The notes: generated by a model not told the origin, from the letters alone. A stretch of 64,000 nt of DNA from Melitaea cinxia (GCF_905220565.1 NC_059414.1:184001-248000), one strand, 5' to 3'; counted from the first letter of the stretch, positions 20,321 to 31,205 are shown. Program-made: numbers and translations.

Positions 20321-20793
20321 TAGATAATAATATTAATGAACTTAATTGATATTAAATTTATTAAATTTGAGTGTTGATATTTTTGTTTATGTGTATTTAA
20401 AACGATCACGTATCCACACTATTCTGTAGCTCGTGAAGTTAATGCTATCTTCAAAAAGGTAGCTCTCATTAGGATCACGAACTCTGAGATGATGAGCTCC
20501 GGTGATTAGTGGGTGATGACGTGATGGACGGGTGATGGTGAACACCGCACCCTTTTGATACTACTGATCTAATCTTGTATGATGAAGTTGTTGTGTATTA
20601 TTTGTTCAAATAAAACCATGTCGAAAGCTACTTCAGTCCGAGACTACTAGAGTTGGTACTTATGAATTTTATTTCTATAATAAAAACCTGTTAACAATTT
20701 TCAACACTTATGATATCGATCGTTTATTTTTTTTCTTTGTAAGGCGATGGTACGACATGTTAGTTTGAATTTGTTTGTACATTTATGTTAATA
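20321..20793. other. Noncoding spacer
   Basis: Unique AT-rich sequence with a GATGATGAGCTCC..GTGATGACG patch near 20488-20545. No gene is recognised. Confidence 0.45.
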
Positions 20794-21090
20794 CTAGCTG
20801 ACCCAGCAAACGTTGTTTTGCCATATAAATAAATAAAATAAAAAATAAAAATAAAAAAGCCTTTTATTTCTTGCGTCATTTCATTATAGATGTTTTGCCA
20901 TATATATTATGAAAATTTAGGGTTGTATGTATTTTTGATCCTTAATCATAATCAAATAAAAATAAAATAAATTATCAAAATATATAAAAAAAAATTAGGG
21001 GACTACCCTTAACATTTCATGAGAATCGGTCAAGTCGTTTCGGAGGAGTTTAACTACAAACACCGCGACACGAGAATTTTATATATTAGA
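20794..21090 (-). mobile_element. Non-autonomous Helitron, distal copy of a head-to-tail pair
   Basis: The minus-strand element ends ..GGGTCAGCTAG|T at 20794 and begins TCTAATATATAAAATTCTCG at 21090. Internally it carries an A-rich expansion absent from sister copies. Its TC start abuts the CTAG end of the next copy with no base between, so the minus strand reads ..CAGCTAG|TCTAAT... . Confidence 0.88.
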
Positions 21091-21294
21091 CTAGCTGACC
21101 CCGCAAACGTTATTTTGCCATATATATTATTATCCCCTCAATCCCCCCCCCCCATAACTGAGAGGTATGAAAAATAGATGTTGTTCGATTCTCAGACCTA
21201 CCCAATATGCACACAAAATTTCATAAGAATCGGTCAAGCCGTTTCAGAGGAGTTTAACTACAAACACCGCGACACGAGAATTTTATATATTAGA
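21091..21294 (-). mobile_element. Non-autonomous Helitron, proximal copy of a head-to-tail pair
   Basis: The minus strand starts A|TCTAATATATAAAATTCTCG and ends GGGGTCAGCTAG. The pair GCAAA / TTTGC near the 3' end (GCAAAATAACGTTTGC) forms the expected hairpin. The 3' end runs straight into the 5' end of the copy at 20794-21090. The shared core is ACCGATTCTTATGAAATTTT and the poly-G run. Confidence 0.88.
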
Positions 21295-21868
21295 TGAGGC
21301 CTGTTTATAGGAGTGGTGAGACTGTACAATATCAAGCTACAGTACAGTAAGTTAATAGTAATCGAAACGTTTGACAAGAGTCTAAAATAAACTTGAAACT
21401 TTTTGCAAAGTAAGAAAACCAGAGCATCTCTGATGGCACGTTACTGAGCTTAGGCCTTCATTGAAGAAACATACACCCAGCAGGGGATAGAAACAGGCCG
21501 ATGGTAACGATAATAAAAATGAAGCGAAAATCGTTCACGAAAAATATACTGCAATAAGCAAAAAGTATACACACACATTTATATTTACAAAAGTAGCATC
21601 AGTTTTTTACGCAATGAATCTCAGTCGCGTAGACCCGCCCGTCTCCGCCCTGTTTGTTCAGAGATCGCTAATCGTTCATAACGACGCACAAAATTTCAGG
21701 TATAATAAATACATCACCCGCGGCCGCCCGAACGATTTGTAATCGATAATTATTGGCTTCGCGGCGTTTAGGAGAAAACGCATTTTTCAAAACGCTTTTG
21801 TGTTAAGTAAGCTTAGATCTCGAGTGGAATGATAAACATGGTTTTTGAGTGCCTTTATGTAAATATTA
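21295..21868. other. Spacer with a SINE-tail scrap and a GC-richer island
   Basis: Near 21460-21515, CACCCAGCAGGGGATAG followed by AACAGGCCGATGGTAACGA resembles the common CAGCAGTGG..AGGCTG tail of SINE-1 and RPT-A. The island 21605-21790 (GTAGACCCGCCCGTCTCCGC, AATCGATAATTATTGGC) is unique and compositionally distinct, a possible regulatory element. No gene is seen. Confidence 0.4.
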
Positions 21869-22069
21869 TCGTATATATAAAATTCTCGTGTCACAATGTT
21901 AGTTACAATACTCCTCCGAAACGGCTGGACAGATTTTTATGAAATTTTGTGTGCATATCGGATAGGTCTAAGAATCAGCCAACATCTATTTTTTCATATC
22001 CCTAAGTGGGGGGGGGGATTCAGGGTGTTAATAACATATATGGCAAAATACGTTTGCGGGGTCAGCTAA
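21869..22069 (+). mobile_element. Non-autonomous Helitron (201 bp)
   Basis: Starts A|TCGTATATATAAAATTCTCG and ends GCGGGGTCAGCTAA|T, so the 3' terminus is CTAA, an allowed CTRR variant. A perfect hairpin GCAAA-ATACG-TTTGC sits directly upstream. It is followed immediately by a SINE-1 copy. Confidence 0.87.
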
Positions 22070-22074
22070 TAAAT

Positions 22075-22262
22075 AAACACTTCACACTAGGAATATCTCC
22101 TGTGCCGAGAGTCCGGAAACACACACAATACATAAGCACAAACGCCCATATCACGACAAATATCTATATGGCCAATACAAATGTCTGCCATGAGTGGGGA
22201 TCGAATCCACGACCGTCTGCCCAACAGACTGGCTGTGATCGCTGCGCCAACGCGTCGACAGT
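22075..22262 (-). mobile_element. SINE-1 copy with intact tRNA-like head
   Basis: Reading the minus strand, the head is GACGCGTTGGCGCAGCGATC, then GGTCGTGGATTCGATCCCCA (a consensus B box), then CATTTGTATTGGCCATATAG, TGTTTCCGGACTCTCGGCAC. This copy therefore starts at the tRNA-derived 5' end and is truncated before the CAGCAGTGG tail. The head is probably a Pol III promoter. Confidence 0.8.
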
Positions 22263-22760
22263 GTGAATATTATTTCATATAAAAGAAGTTCAATTGTTAA
22301 TACAGATAATATAGATCGAATTTAATCATTCATAGCAGTCTTGTAAACTCAATATGCCATAATTTTAAACATAAAAAGAAATGTAACGCATACCAAATAT
22401 ACAACATCATTGGACGACATTAAACTCATTCCTACCTACATATATCTACATATTAAAACTAGATCGAATATGATATTATAATTAAGTGCACACCCACCAC
22501 GCGATACAATCCAGAGCGGTGGGTGGCCGCTGCCGGACAGACGGACAAACGAACTTTATGGCGCATTAACAATATAATTTACCCCGGACCGCTAATACGT
22601 ATAAATATCTCCTGATCGTGATTTAATAGGCGTCCTTCTGTGTGTCTGGGACTATGGGACGCCTTTGTACCGTGACGGGCACGTGGGTACTGATCTTATA
22701 AGCATTATTACGTATACATAATGAAGATGAATTATTTCGTTACTTTGGGTAATTGAAATA
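22263..22760. other. Unique noncoding spacer
   Basis: A GC-richer patch at 22480-22640 contains GGTGGGTGGCCGCTGCCGGA. No gene or repeat is recognised. Confidence 0.45.
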
Positions 22761-23087
22761 TACACAGGTCATCAAAAAAATCGACCCACCAACTTTTTGT
22801 TTAATATTTATCGATTGTTTCACAGATAAGCTGTTTCACACGTTTGTTTTTTATTTTGAGGGTCGGTTACGATGTTTGGCATCTTATTTGTCGTAAATCT
22901 TATTGAACTTGAAGGTACTTAACCATTTCTTATACAGAAACACTGTTGAGTACTGATTTGATGGTTTTACATCGTAACAAATTCGAATCGTTCTTTGAGT
23001 CCGGAAGAGCCCTTTGTAGGGATTACTTGTTAATAACGTTAAGTTTATTTACTGTGGCTGTATTTTGATTCATTTTGACTAAAAATA

Positions 23088-24107
23088 ATGAACACTACAG
23101 AAGCTGAGGCGGCCCAAGTTGTGGCTTTGCTGCAACAAGGCATAAGTCAACGTATCGTGGCCAGGAGGTTAAATCTGAGCCGTTCTGCAGTTCGGCGAGT
23201 TTACCAAAGGTTTCTGGAGACTGGGCAGTATCGAAGAAGGTCTGGATCTGGAAGACATAGAGTGACAACTCAAAGAGATGACCGCTTTATAGTGTTATCA
23301 GCTCTACGGAATCGACACCTATCTGGTGTTGATCTCCAGCGACGCTTACGCGAAGATCGGGGGGTGGCTATAAGTGACAGTACTGTAAGAAGGAGACTTC
23401 GTGAGCAGAATTTAAGACCACATAAGCCAGCAACAGGACCACAATTGACCACAGCTCATCGACAAGCCAGACTTCAATTCGCACGTAATCATATCAACTG
23501 GACCATAGGCCAATGGGAGTCAGTTCTTTTTAGTGATGAGAGTCGAATGACTTTACACGGTTCTGATGGACGCCGTAATGTCATGCGACGGCCAGGTGAA
23601 CGTTATACCCAGTGTTGCATAAGGGAAACTGTCAGTTATGGTGGGGGCTCTGTAATGTTTTGGGGTGGAATATCTTTGACTGGACGGACGGAGCTGGTTT
23701 TCATACGAAGAGGTGCTTTAACTGCTGCACGCTATATCACAGAGATCTTAGAAGACCATGTGATGCCTTATGCCGGCTATATTGGAGAAAACTTTGAATT
23801 AATGCATGATAATGCACGACCACACGTAGCGCGCATCACCACCGATTACCTTCAAGAGGTTGGCATTCGGGTAATGTCCTGGCCAGCAAGAAGCCCCGAT
23901 CTCAATCCTATAGAGCATATGTGGGACACCCTAAAACAAAAGGTTAGAGCCCGTAATCCAGTCCCTACAACATTAGGAGACCTGGAAACCGCCATTAGGG
24001 AAGAATGGAACCGAATCCCTCAAGAGACCATTAAAATCTTGATAAGGTCATTAAAACGGCGGATGCAGGCCGTCATTCGAGCAAGAGGAGGGAATACGCA
24101 ATATTAA
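23088..24107 (+). CDS. Tc1-family transposase, DD34E, intact
   Basis: 339 codons from a genuine ATG to TAA with no disruption. Residues ~3-55 form the first helix-turn-helix (VVALLQQGISQRIVARRLNL, then SRSAVRRVYQRF). A GRPR-like basic linker follows (RRRSGSGRHR), then a second winged-helix region to ~115 (HLSGVDLQRRLREDRG). The catalytic DDE_3 domain shows Asp150 (LFSDESR), Asp241 (MHDNARPH) and Glu276 (SPDLNPIEHMWD). The last two are separated by 34 residues, the Tc1 signature. The length is typical of the family. Two short frames overlapping on either strand are shadows. Transcription in the host cannot be judged from the sequence. Confidence 0.96.
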   Translation: MNTTEAEAAQVVALLQQGISQRIVARRLNLSRSAVRRVYQRFLETGQYRRRSGSGRHRVTTQRDDRFIVLSALRNRHLSGVDLQRRLREDRGVAISDSTVRRRLREQNLRPHKPATGPQLTTAHRQARLQFARNHINWTIGQWESVLFSDESRMTLHGSDGRRNVMRRPGERYTQCCIRETVSYGGGSVMFWGGISLTGRTELVFIRRGALTAARYITEILEDHVMPYAGYIGENFELMHDNARPHVARITTDYLQEVGIRVMSWPARSPDLNPIEHMWDTLKQKVRARNPVPTTLGDLETAIREEWNRIPQETIKILIRSLKRRMQAVIRARGGNTQY

Positions 24108-24275
24108 ATTGCAACAATTGTATGCATACCATTTAAGACTAAAAAACTAGAGCGTATTAAAATTAATCAAAAAATCGTGTAAAATTAAAGATTCTGATTT
24201 TTAAATCAAAATCTTAAAAAAAAAAAACATTTTGATGTTTTAATTGTGATTAAATTGTTGTAAATAAACAAGTTC

Positions 24276-24281
24276 AATAAA
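24276..24281 (+). terminator. Polyadenylation signal candidate of the Tc1 transposase
   Basis: AATAAA occurs 170 bases past the stop codon and inside the right end of the element (GTTCAATAAAACATTATTC). Confidence 0.5.
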
Positions 24282-24378
24282 ACATTATTCAGTACTAAAA
24301 AGTTTTGTTGTGATTTGTTTAAAAAAAACGTGATTATCGGTAAAAACGCAGGTGGGCCGATTTTTTTGATGACCAGTA

Positions 24379-25905
24379 TATTTTCTTTAAAGGAAGATAA
24401 TTTAATTTATTAGATGAATGAATGATGATGAATTTATATTTATTAAAATTGATTAAAAATGTTAAGTAAAAAGTAATAGCAATCATGTCTGCAGTTACAG
24501 ATCAAGTTCTGTTCTTCATAACAAAAATTTCGTAAAATATTCTTCAATAAAGGCTAATCAGTATCACACTGTAACCATTAGCACTCTAGAGTCAGTTAAA
24601 AAAAAACATACCGGAAATTAAAAACTGACAACACAACAAACTAATCTTGAACTGAATTGTTACATTTATTTTATTACATTATTTAAATAATTATTAAATT
24701 CTTTAAAAAAAAATCAATAGGTAATGTCCACACATGTCTAGCAAGAGCGAGTGTTCGGAAAAACAGTAATAAGTTGTAGTTGTTCGTTCGGCGGGAGTTA
24801 CGAGCTCCGCGGTCACCGTTACCGAACAAATACCGATTAAACGATATTTAGGACTGTCGGTGTAGGACACACTCGACTCATTTTTCTGTATTTCGTGTTT
24901 TAAATTTATTTACAAAATATTAAATTAAAAATAATTGTACAAAAGTTGTTGAAACCGTTCTTTAAGTATACTTACGTGAGAAGCATCTCCAATCATATCC
25001 AATTTCATTTCAATTCATTCTGTACACCGATATGTGGCCTATATAGATACAGATAAACTAACCTACATACAAAACTACAATTAAAACGACATTTGTAACA
25101 TCTCCTGTAACATTCTCAAAATTTCTGTTAAGTGCAGAATGAGACTTGTTACATTACAAGTGTAGCTGCGTCCTAGACGAGTGTGTAGCGACCCTTCGTC
25201 CTGCGGTAATTAATCGACAATACGCTCGGTAAACAACTGTTCCCCGAGAGCGGCGTGTCTCAAATATTTGTCCAACTACCTTCAAATACATAGTTACGCC
25301 GTGTTCGCGTTATCTGTTTCTTATTTATTTACTTATAAACTAATTACAATCCACTTAAAGGAATCCTGCTGTAAGCGCGAGCAATCGGCTAGGCTTTTAC
25401 TACTCTGATTTTTACTAATATACAGTTCAATCTGAATTCGTACACATATTATAAAAAAAATCTTCCGAAATGTTTATGCAACCAATTATTAATGGTTCGT
25501 TATGACAATATTGCAGTCAATATTACATGCAAATCTTCTAGTATTTACATCAAAAATATATCCTTCTGGACGGTTCATAATAACCACCGACCAATTAACT
25601 CTTTTTCTATTAAATATATAAATAAATGTCATGTCAAGTCAACATTTTATGTAAATTTGTATGTTGTAGGAACTAATACTTAATTTGAGACTACAGCACA
25701 ACTAATGATGATACTTGTACTATCGAGTTGCGGTCTATGTACTATTTACAAGATGAAGCTTATTTAGTTTCTAAAGTAATCATTGACTATAAGACAGTCG
25801 TCAAAATAAATTATTTAAACTTAAGTGTATTAATGTATGCTTTTAGAGTACTTTTCATTCATTATGTACTCGTAATGTGTTAGCTACCAACTGGTAGAAA
25901 AATAA
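24379..25905. other. Unique noncoding region
   Basis: No gene or named repeat is recognised. The GC-richer, single-copy-looking islands at 24740-24880 (GTTCGGCGGGAGTTACGAGC) and 25140-25310 stand out from AT-rich flanks and may be regulatory. The 63-codon frame at 25492-25683 has no features. Confidence 0.4.
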
Positions 25906-26328
25906 TTGTGTTTGCTCGCAAACGAAAAATACCGACTTCAATTACATCGACGAGTACAACATACAACGTAGATCGACGAAAAAATAGTCAAGTAACTACG
26001 CGTTACCAAAGATTACTCAAAAAGTAGTTATCAGATCTCGATATAATTTATATGTGACCACATGATAAACATCAGCTTTCGATTAAATTAAAAATAATAC
26101 AAAACGTAGGTCGACGAAAAAAGCGTCAAGTAAAAACGCATTATTAGATATAACTCGAAAAGTAGTTGTTAGATCTCAAATAAATTTAAATGGGACCAAT
26201 TGACACACCTTTCAATTAAAAAAAAATTTGTCGAAATCGGTCCACCCGGTCAAAAATTCTGATGTAACATACATAAAAAAAAATACAGTCTAATTGAGAA
26301 CCTCCTCCTTTTTTGGAAGTCGGTTAAA
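25906..26328 (+). mobile_element. RPT-P element, internally deleted
   Basis: Starts GTGTTTGCTCGCAAACG with the hairpin and ACCGACTTC, and ends CCTTTTTTGGAAGTCGGTTA. Compared with the copies at 11.1 and 37.8 kb it lacks the GGATCCCATCATCAGATCC block, and the two sides are joined near 26096. Confidence 0.82.
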
Positions 26329-26329
26329 A

Positions 26330-26490
26330 AATTTCGCTGCTGAGACGAACCGATGAATCCCAACAGTTACTCTTTTCACTTATAAACTATTCGATGTTCG
26401 ACGCCCGCTCATGACAAATAATACATGCATAATATAGTAGTAGTAACACTGATAGTTTTGCACCCGTGCGAAGCCGGGGTGGGTCGCTAG
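26330..26490 (+). mobile_element. Helitron 3' end fragment
   Basis: The segment ends GCACCCGTGCGAAGCCGGGG, TGGGTCGCTAG|T. CACCC and GGGTG can pair as a terminal hairpin, and CTAG is followed by T. The 5' limit is uncertain. This end sequence differs from the GTCAGCTAG group and so represents another Helitron family. Confidence 0.6.
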
Positions 26491-26994
26491 TTGTACATAA
26501 CTGCAGTAGAGTTATTATTTAAAATTTTACATCTACACACCACTTACTGCAGAATAAATATTTTGACAGTTTTCGTATTCTACTAATGACATCAACACAT
26601 CCCTTATCATTGACATCTGCTGTCAAAAATTGACAATCGGTTGAAAGATTATGACGAATGTAGATTAAAAATAATTAACTCTCTTTTAAAATTAGCTTGA
26701 AACTTGCAGGACTCGTCAAGCTTGTGACTAAACGTCCTCAATCAGTTAAAACGTCTTATCATGAAAGTGAAAGTATAGCATCTTTATAATAGGATTTAAA
26801 AAAAAATATGTAAAGTTTGAAGATCCAACGCGTCTCGTGGCAAATAAATTAAATTAAAAAAAAAAACAAAAAACCCGCCTGCGTGAAGAACAACTAATAG
26901 AAAATCAACTGAAAAGCTGGAACAAGATAAAAATTCAATATGCACACAAAGTCAGCGAAATAAATAGAAACAACCATTATCAAACATTTTGTGC
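26491..26994. other. Noncoding spacer
   Basis: AT-rich DNA, including an A-rich run at 26858-26873. No gene or repeat is recognised. Confidence 0.45.
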
Positions 26995-27188
26995 TGTACA
27001 TTTAAAATATATTAATACGGTAGTCTTTCGAAACTTTATGCAACGTCGTACATAACATGCAGTCGGAGACATGAACAAAGAGAGAATGATTTGACTTATC
27101 CTTCAATTTCATGCCTCAGACTGCATATTATATACGACGTTGCATAAAGTTTCGAAGGACTACCGTATTAATATATTTTAAATGTACA
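26995..27188. mobile_element. 194-bp MITE with ~70-bp inverted repeats
   Basis: The first 70 bases (TGTACATTTAAAATATATTA..) match the complement of the last 70 with only three differences. The arms include TTTCGAAACTTTATGCAACG. Only about 54 bases lie between the arms. A TA sits two bases inside each end, so a TA target duplication as in Tc1/mariner MITEs is possible but unproven. Noncoding and able to form one long hairpin RNA. Confidence 0.85.
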
Positions 27189-29385
27189 ATATATTTTTAT
27201 GCTTCGCGCAGCCGCCATGTTTGATTTTTTTTTAATGTCACCTATCTAAGAACACTTGGGCAGCTAAGACGAACCTAACGATACCTCAATTATGTAAATC
27301 CGTTTAGTGGTTCTGGAAATATGAGGTAGTAAAGAATATTACATACAAATATACATACATACAAGATACGCGCGAAAAACATAACCCTTCCTTGGCAGTC
27401 GGGTAAATATATTTAGTATTTAGCATTTACGAACGCAGAGAGAATCACTAATCACAACTTAGTCATAAATTAGAATTACGATCTATACTAGAATGTGATA
27501 GACACAGTGTGGCAGTAAATTATTTTAATATTAATAAGAAGATGAAAGTCGTGTTAACTTTAATATTTAAACATTTTTCTTTGACAAAACACCCGTATTA
27601 TAAATATAAAATATAAATCATAGTAAATAGTCCTGTTAAGTATACCAATCCATTTTTAAAATAAATGAATCAATATACTTTACAAGACAAATTACTGTTC
27701 TAATAATAAAATCAAATTTTCAAAGCTACCGTCTTGCAGTCTAAAAAGTTCCTATACACACATCATTAGCGCCCCACGCCCGTCCGTAATGATAGGCTCG
27801 CTGACTTCGATAACTTAATCGCTCACAATAAAATTACACGCCGGAGGTAAACACAAGCGAAGACGAGACCGACAATTTTCTCGTACGAAAATTTGATAAC
27901 TTCATCTCCCCTAATCACTGAGTAGCAACAAAGAATGCAGCCAATCACACGCGATGATCGAAACCTTTGACGCGCCGCGATTCACTTTTAAAATTCGAAT
28001 TTCGAACGTGGCCATCCGCGATCGTTTCGCGCTCAATTGCTCATCTGCAAATTTCCACAGTTTGTAACATTTACACAGTTTGCTCAATTTGCACAATTTG
28101 CGAAACAAGATAGGACGCGGCTGTGGTATTAAAATTTCAGTTTAATCTCTGTAAACTAATTCGAATGTCGCTGAACTCAGTGAAAGTACTTGACCGTGTA
28201 ACGTAATTGAATGTTTTATCAGTACGTGTATTAGCTGACACAGAGTATCCGTGGACAGAGCGCTTACCTTACACGTATTCCAGATAGTTACATCGTATTG
28301 TATTTAATTATAATTGGTTCTATTAGCAATAAATTACTTTAAAAAAACCTCCTCAATTAGGCTTAATACTATTACAAAAAATGATTAGATTTGAGATAAA
28401 ATGTTCACCTTAAAAAAATTGTAACACTTAGCTGTAAAGTATTTAAGATTAAGTTTACGTTATTGTGTAATTAGTGTTAACAATTACTGGTGATCCTAAA
28501 TAAATAAATAAATAAAATTAAGTGAATACGTTGTGATATAAAATATGTAACAGTTTGCAGTACTACATAATAAATTAAGTAAGCTTATAATACATTAAAA
28601 CACATTGCGTTTCGTACTTGGTATACATCAGTAAACGTGTAACATTTATACTTCTTAAAACTATTTATATGAATATAGCATTACTTTATCCGTTGTCAAA
28701 TATAATATTCATCCTAATCGCTTAATTTCACTTTCATACCCTCAAAAACAATTAATCGTATGTATAATATGTATTTTCGTCTTTTTTTTAAAATAAATGT
28801 CAGTGAAACGATCTGCACACACAGTAGTCTGTGGTGTGTAATCAGAATGTTCATGAATACAAAAGGGCCGACCCAGCGCTTAACGCTCGCAGTGTGCGAA
28901 ACGGTGAAAATTCCCACTTATCTGCGAGCACGCTTCTATATTGCAATTAAGTTCTACAGTTCGTTAACCGGCGACCTTTCAGAGCGACACGACCTCGGGG
29001 GCCTTACCTTGAATATGTGTCAAAGTTCTACGTTTTATATTTTATTAGGTAATAAAAATACGAAAATGGTACTGATTTTTTTTAGTCATAAAATTCTGGC
29101 TTTATTTTGATTACAACGCACGTAGAAGATATGCCGAACATGTTACGATTTGGCTTAAATATTGTAGACATTTTTATCGAATAGTTGAATGCGTAATTAA
29201 AACAAACACTTATTTATATTATACTTACGGTTTATGGTTTTGTGACTGTGCAAGGTACAATGTATCTCTTACTTATACAAGTGACATGCAAACTAAAGAG
29301 AAGAGAGGGTACATTTAGTACAATAAACTATTGGAAATAATTCACTAATAAAACAAAAAAAAATAGCAAATATTTTATTACTTGT
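27189..29385. other. Unique noncoding DNA with two regulatory-looking islands
   Basis: No gene was identified. The 27760-28120 island is GC-richer. It ends in a run of related words (CAGTTTG, ACACAGTTTGCTCAATTTGC, ACAATTTGCGAAAC), a cluster of TTTGC/GCAAAT half sites. The 28800-29020 island carries a 116-codon plus-strand frame (28760-29110) that starts at ATG but shows no domain, signal or codon bias that I can recognise. I regard it as chance. Confidence 0.35.
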
Positions 29386-29600
29386 ATAGTTTTCTAATGT
29401 TTACGCGAATTTCAATCATTATAATGAAACGACTTTTTCGGATCTTATCATGGCTTATTAGCAACCGTGGTCACGAGAGGACTGACCATGGTTGCTGTAA
29501 AGTATCCGAAAACGTCGGGCATCTAAAAAAACTTCATAAACCGCGATAAAATCCGAAAACGTTACTTCATTGCAATACTTTGTATAATCTTTATATTTAC
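29386..29600. mobile_element. Foldback element with a central hairpin
   Basis: The left arm ATTATAATGAAACGACTTTT.. (29418 onward, continuing CGGATCTTATCATGG) is roughly the inverse of the right arm AACCGCGATAAAATCCGAAA..CGTTACTTCATTGCAAT. Between them AGCAACCGTGGTC and GACCATGGTTGCT form a tight hairpin around ACGAGAGGACT. A half-copy with the same TTCTAATGTTTACGCGAATT edge lies at 51873-51950. Noncoding. Confidence 0.6.
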
Positions 29601-30173
29601 GTAAAGTATAAACTTATATTAAAAATTACTTCTCATGTCTAAACTTTCAAACTACATTTACCGACATGTAGGCCTTAAAACATACCGTTGTTATAAGAGA
29701 AACATTTCACATATCCTAGTGTTTCTTTATAAATTATCATAAGGAAAATTTGTACAATTCCCTTAGCTACTTCTAAGATACGTGTGTTAAGTAAAAAAGT
29801 TGCATCGTAACGGCCGTAACCCATTTGTAAAGCAAAGATGAGCACATACACTTAATTATCACTCGAATGCATCACGTTACAAACGATTTCCTTTCCTTCA
29901 AAATTTATCACTCTACAATCCATATTAGCAAATATTATGTCGTACAATTGTCTCAATAAATCAGCAATGTACGCCGGACATTATGAATTAATCGTGTCAG
30001 TAGATTTAGTAGTAGAGGCGTATTAATCGATGTCAGAGGGCAGGCAATATGTCAGCGGTATCGCGTCTTTAGACTCTGTTTTCATTGATTTTAACAGTTT
30101 TACTTGTAACATTGTTGTGAAGCTATTTCTAGAATATTACTTCGTTGCATATCTAACATATATTTTTACATCA
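29601..30173. other. Noncoding spacer
   Basis: AT-rich with no gene. The 30005-30075 patch is less AT-rich but otherwise unremarkable. Confidence 0.45.
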
Positions 30174-30255
30174 AAAAAGTAGGTTCTCAATTCGACGGTA
30201 TTTTTATGTCATAACTTTTTTCTGGGTGTACCGGTGCTGATAATTCTTTTTATTT
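30174..30255 (-). mobile_element. RPT-P terminal fragment
   Basis: AAAGTAGGTTCTCAATTCGAC followed by GGTATTTTTATG and GTACCGGTGCTGATAATTC is the complement of the RPT-P 3' portion. The outer AACCGACTTC is lost. Confidence 0.6.
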
Positions 30256-30696
30256 ATTTATTTGAAAGCAACTATTGGTACTGCCACCAGTTGTGTGGTA
30301 CCATCTAAAGTTGAGCGAGATGTGACGAGTAGTTTTAATGAATAAAAATGAGTCACCACAACTTCCAAACGAATGCCACAAATTGGATTAGTTTCATGTG
30401 TTGGTTATTATCAAGACTAATTGTAATAAAAAAAAAAAATAAAAAAAAAAAAACAAAAAAATGAGTGTGCTTTAGGCTACACGACTGAAGTAAAACTTTC
30501 TATCTTCGCTAACTTATATCTAACTCTCAAATTCTATTCACCTCATCCAATCACACTTTTCGTAACGCTCTCGTCACGCAATCACCAGCTTACTCCCCAA
30601 GTCAAGCGTGAGTAAAAAAGTTTTTCTTCAAAACTGCTAATTTTACGAATATGAAAATATAGTGATATGAATTTCATTGGATCAGCGCGTCAAAAT
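30256..30696. other. Noncoding spacer with A-rich runs
   Basis: Contains poly-A runs near 30428-30461, possibly an old retroposon tail. No gene is recognised. Confidence 0.4.
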
Positions 30697-30989
30697 TTTA
30701 TTTTTTTATTTTTATCTTATTTAGGAAACAAACAGTACAATAATACAAAGAAAAAAAAACATATAAAACTAATACATAAACCAATAAAGTTTCCAATAGT
30801 AAACAATTCATTAATAAGCCAAAAAGCACACATTAATCAGAAATAATCGATACACACAGAAATATAAATAATTCAAACAGTAGTAAATTGAATAATTAGG
30901 TAAACATGTACGAACAGAAACACTTCATACAATCATCAATTAAATAATAAATAATTAAAAGACAACAAAATTCAGATATATACAACATT

Positions 30990-31205
30990 AAACATTTTAC
31001 AGAAGATCACAGCAAAATAATACTGTTTTCAAGCAGTATTGTGTTCCTGCTGGTGAGTAAGGAGACCAGAGGTCCATTGGGGATTAGGTCGGCAACGCGC
31101 TTGCGATGCTTCTGGTGTTGCAGGTCTATAGGCTACGGTAATCGCTTACCATCAGGTGAGCCGTACGCTTGTTTGCCGACCTAGTGACATAAAAAAAAAA
31201 AAAAA
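30990..31205 (+). mobile_element. RPT-L copy nested in the LINE 3'UTR
   Basis: Plus-sense copy: AGAAGATCACAGCAAAATAA, TTTTCAAGCAGTATTGTG, TTGCGATGCTTCTGGTGTTG, TTACCATCAGGTGAGCCG, TTGTTTGCCGACCTAGTGAC, and a 13-14 base poly-A. The poly-A shows that the element is a retroposon and fixes its orientation, opposite to the LINE it sits in. Confidence 0.82.

Larger units (their letters stand above)
22763..24376 (+). mobile_element. Complete Tc1-like transposon
   Basis: The 1.6-kb body is flanked by TA dinucleotides (22761-22762 and 24377-24378). The terminal inverted repeats share GGTCATCAAAAAAATCG followed by RCCCACC: 24 bases with one mismatch. Outside them the left end has CACA and the right end only CT, a small end difference. 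One uninterrupted transposase frame fills most of the interior. Such elements move by cut and paste into TA. All required parts appear present, so it may be autonomous or only recently silenced. Confidence 0.93.

Noticed and set aside
28760..29110. 116-codon plus-strand frame, the longest not explained by a known transposon family
   Set aside because: No domain, signal peptide, splice context or codon bias can be recognised. The frame covers a locally GC-richer stretch, which lowers stop frequency.
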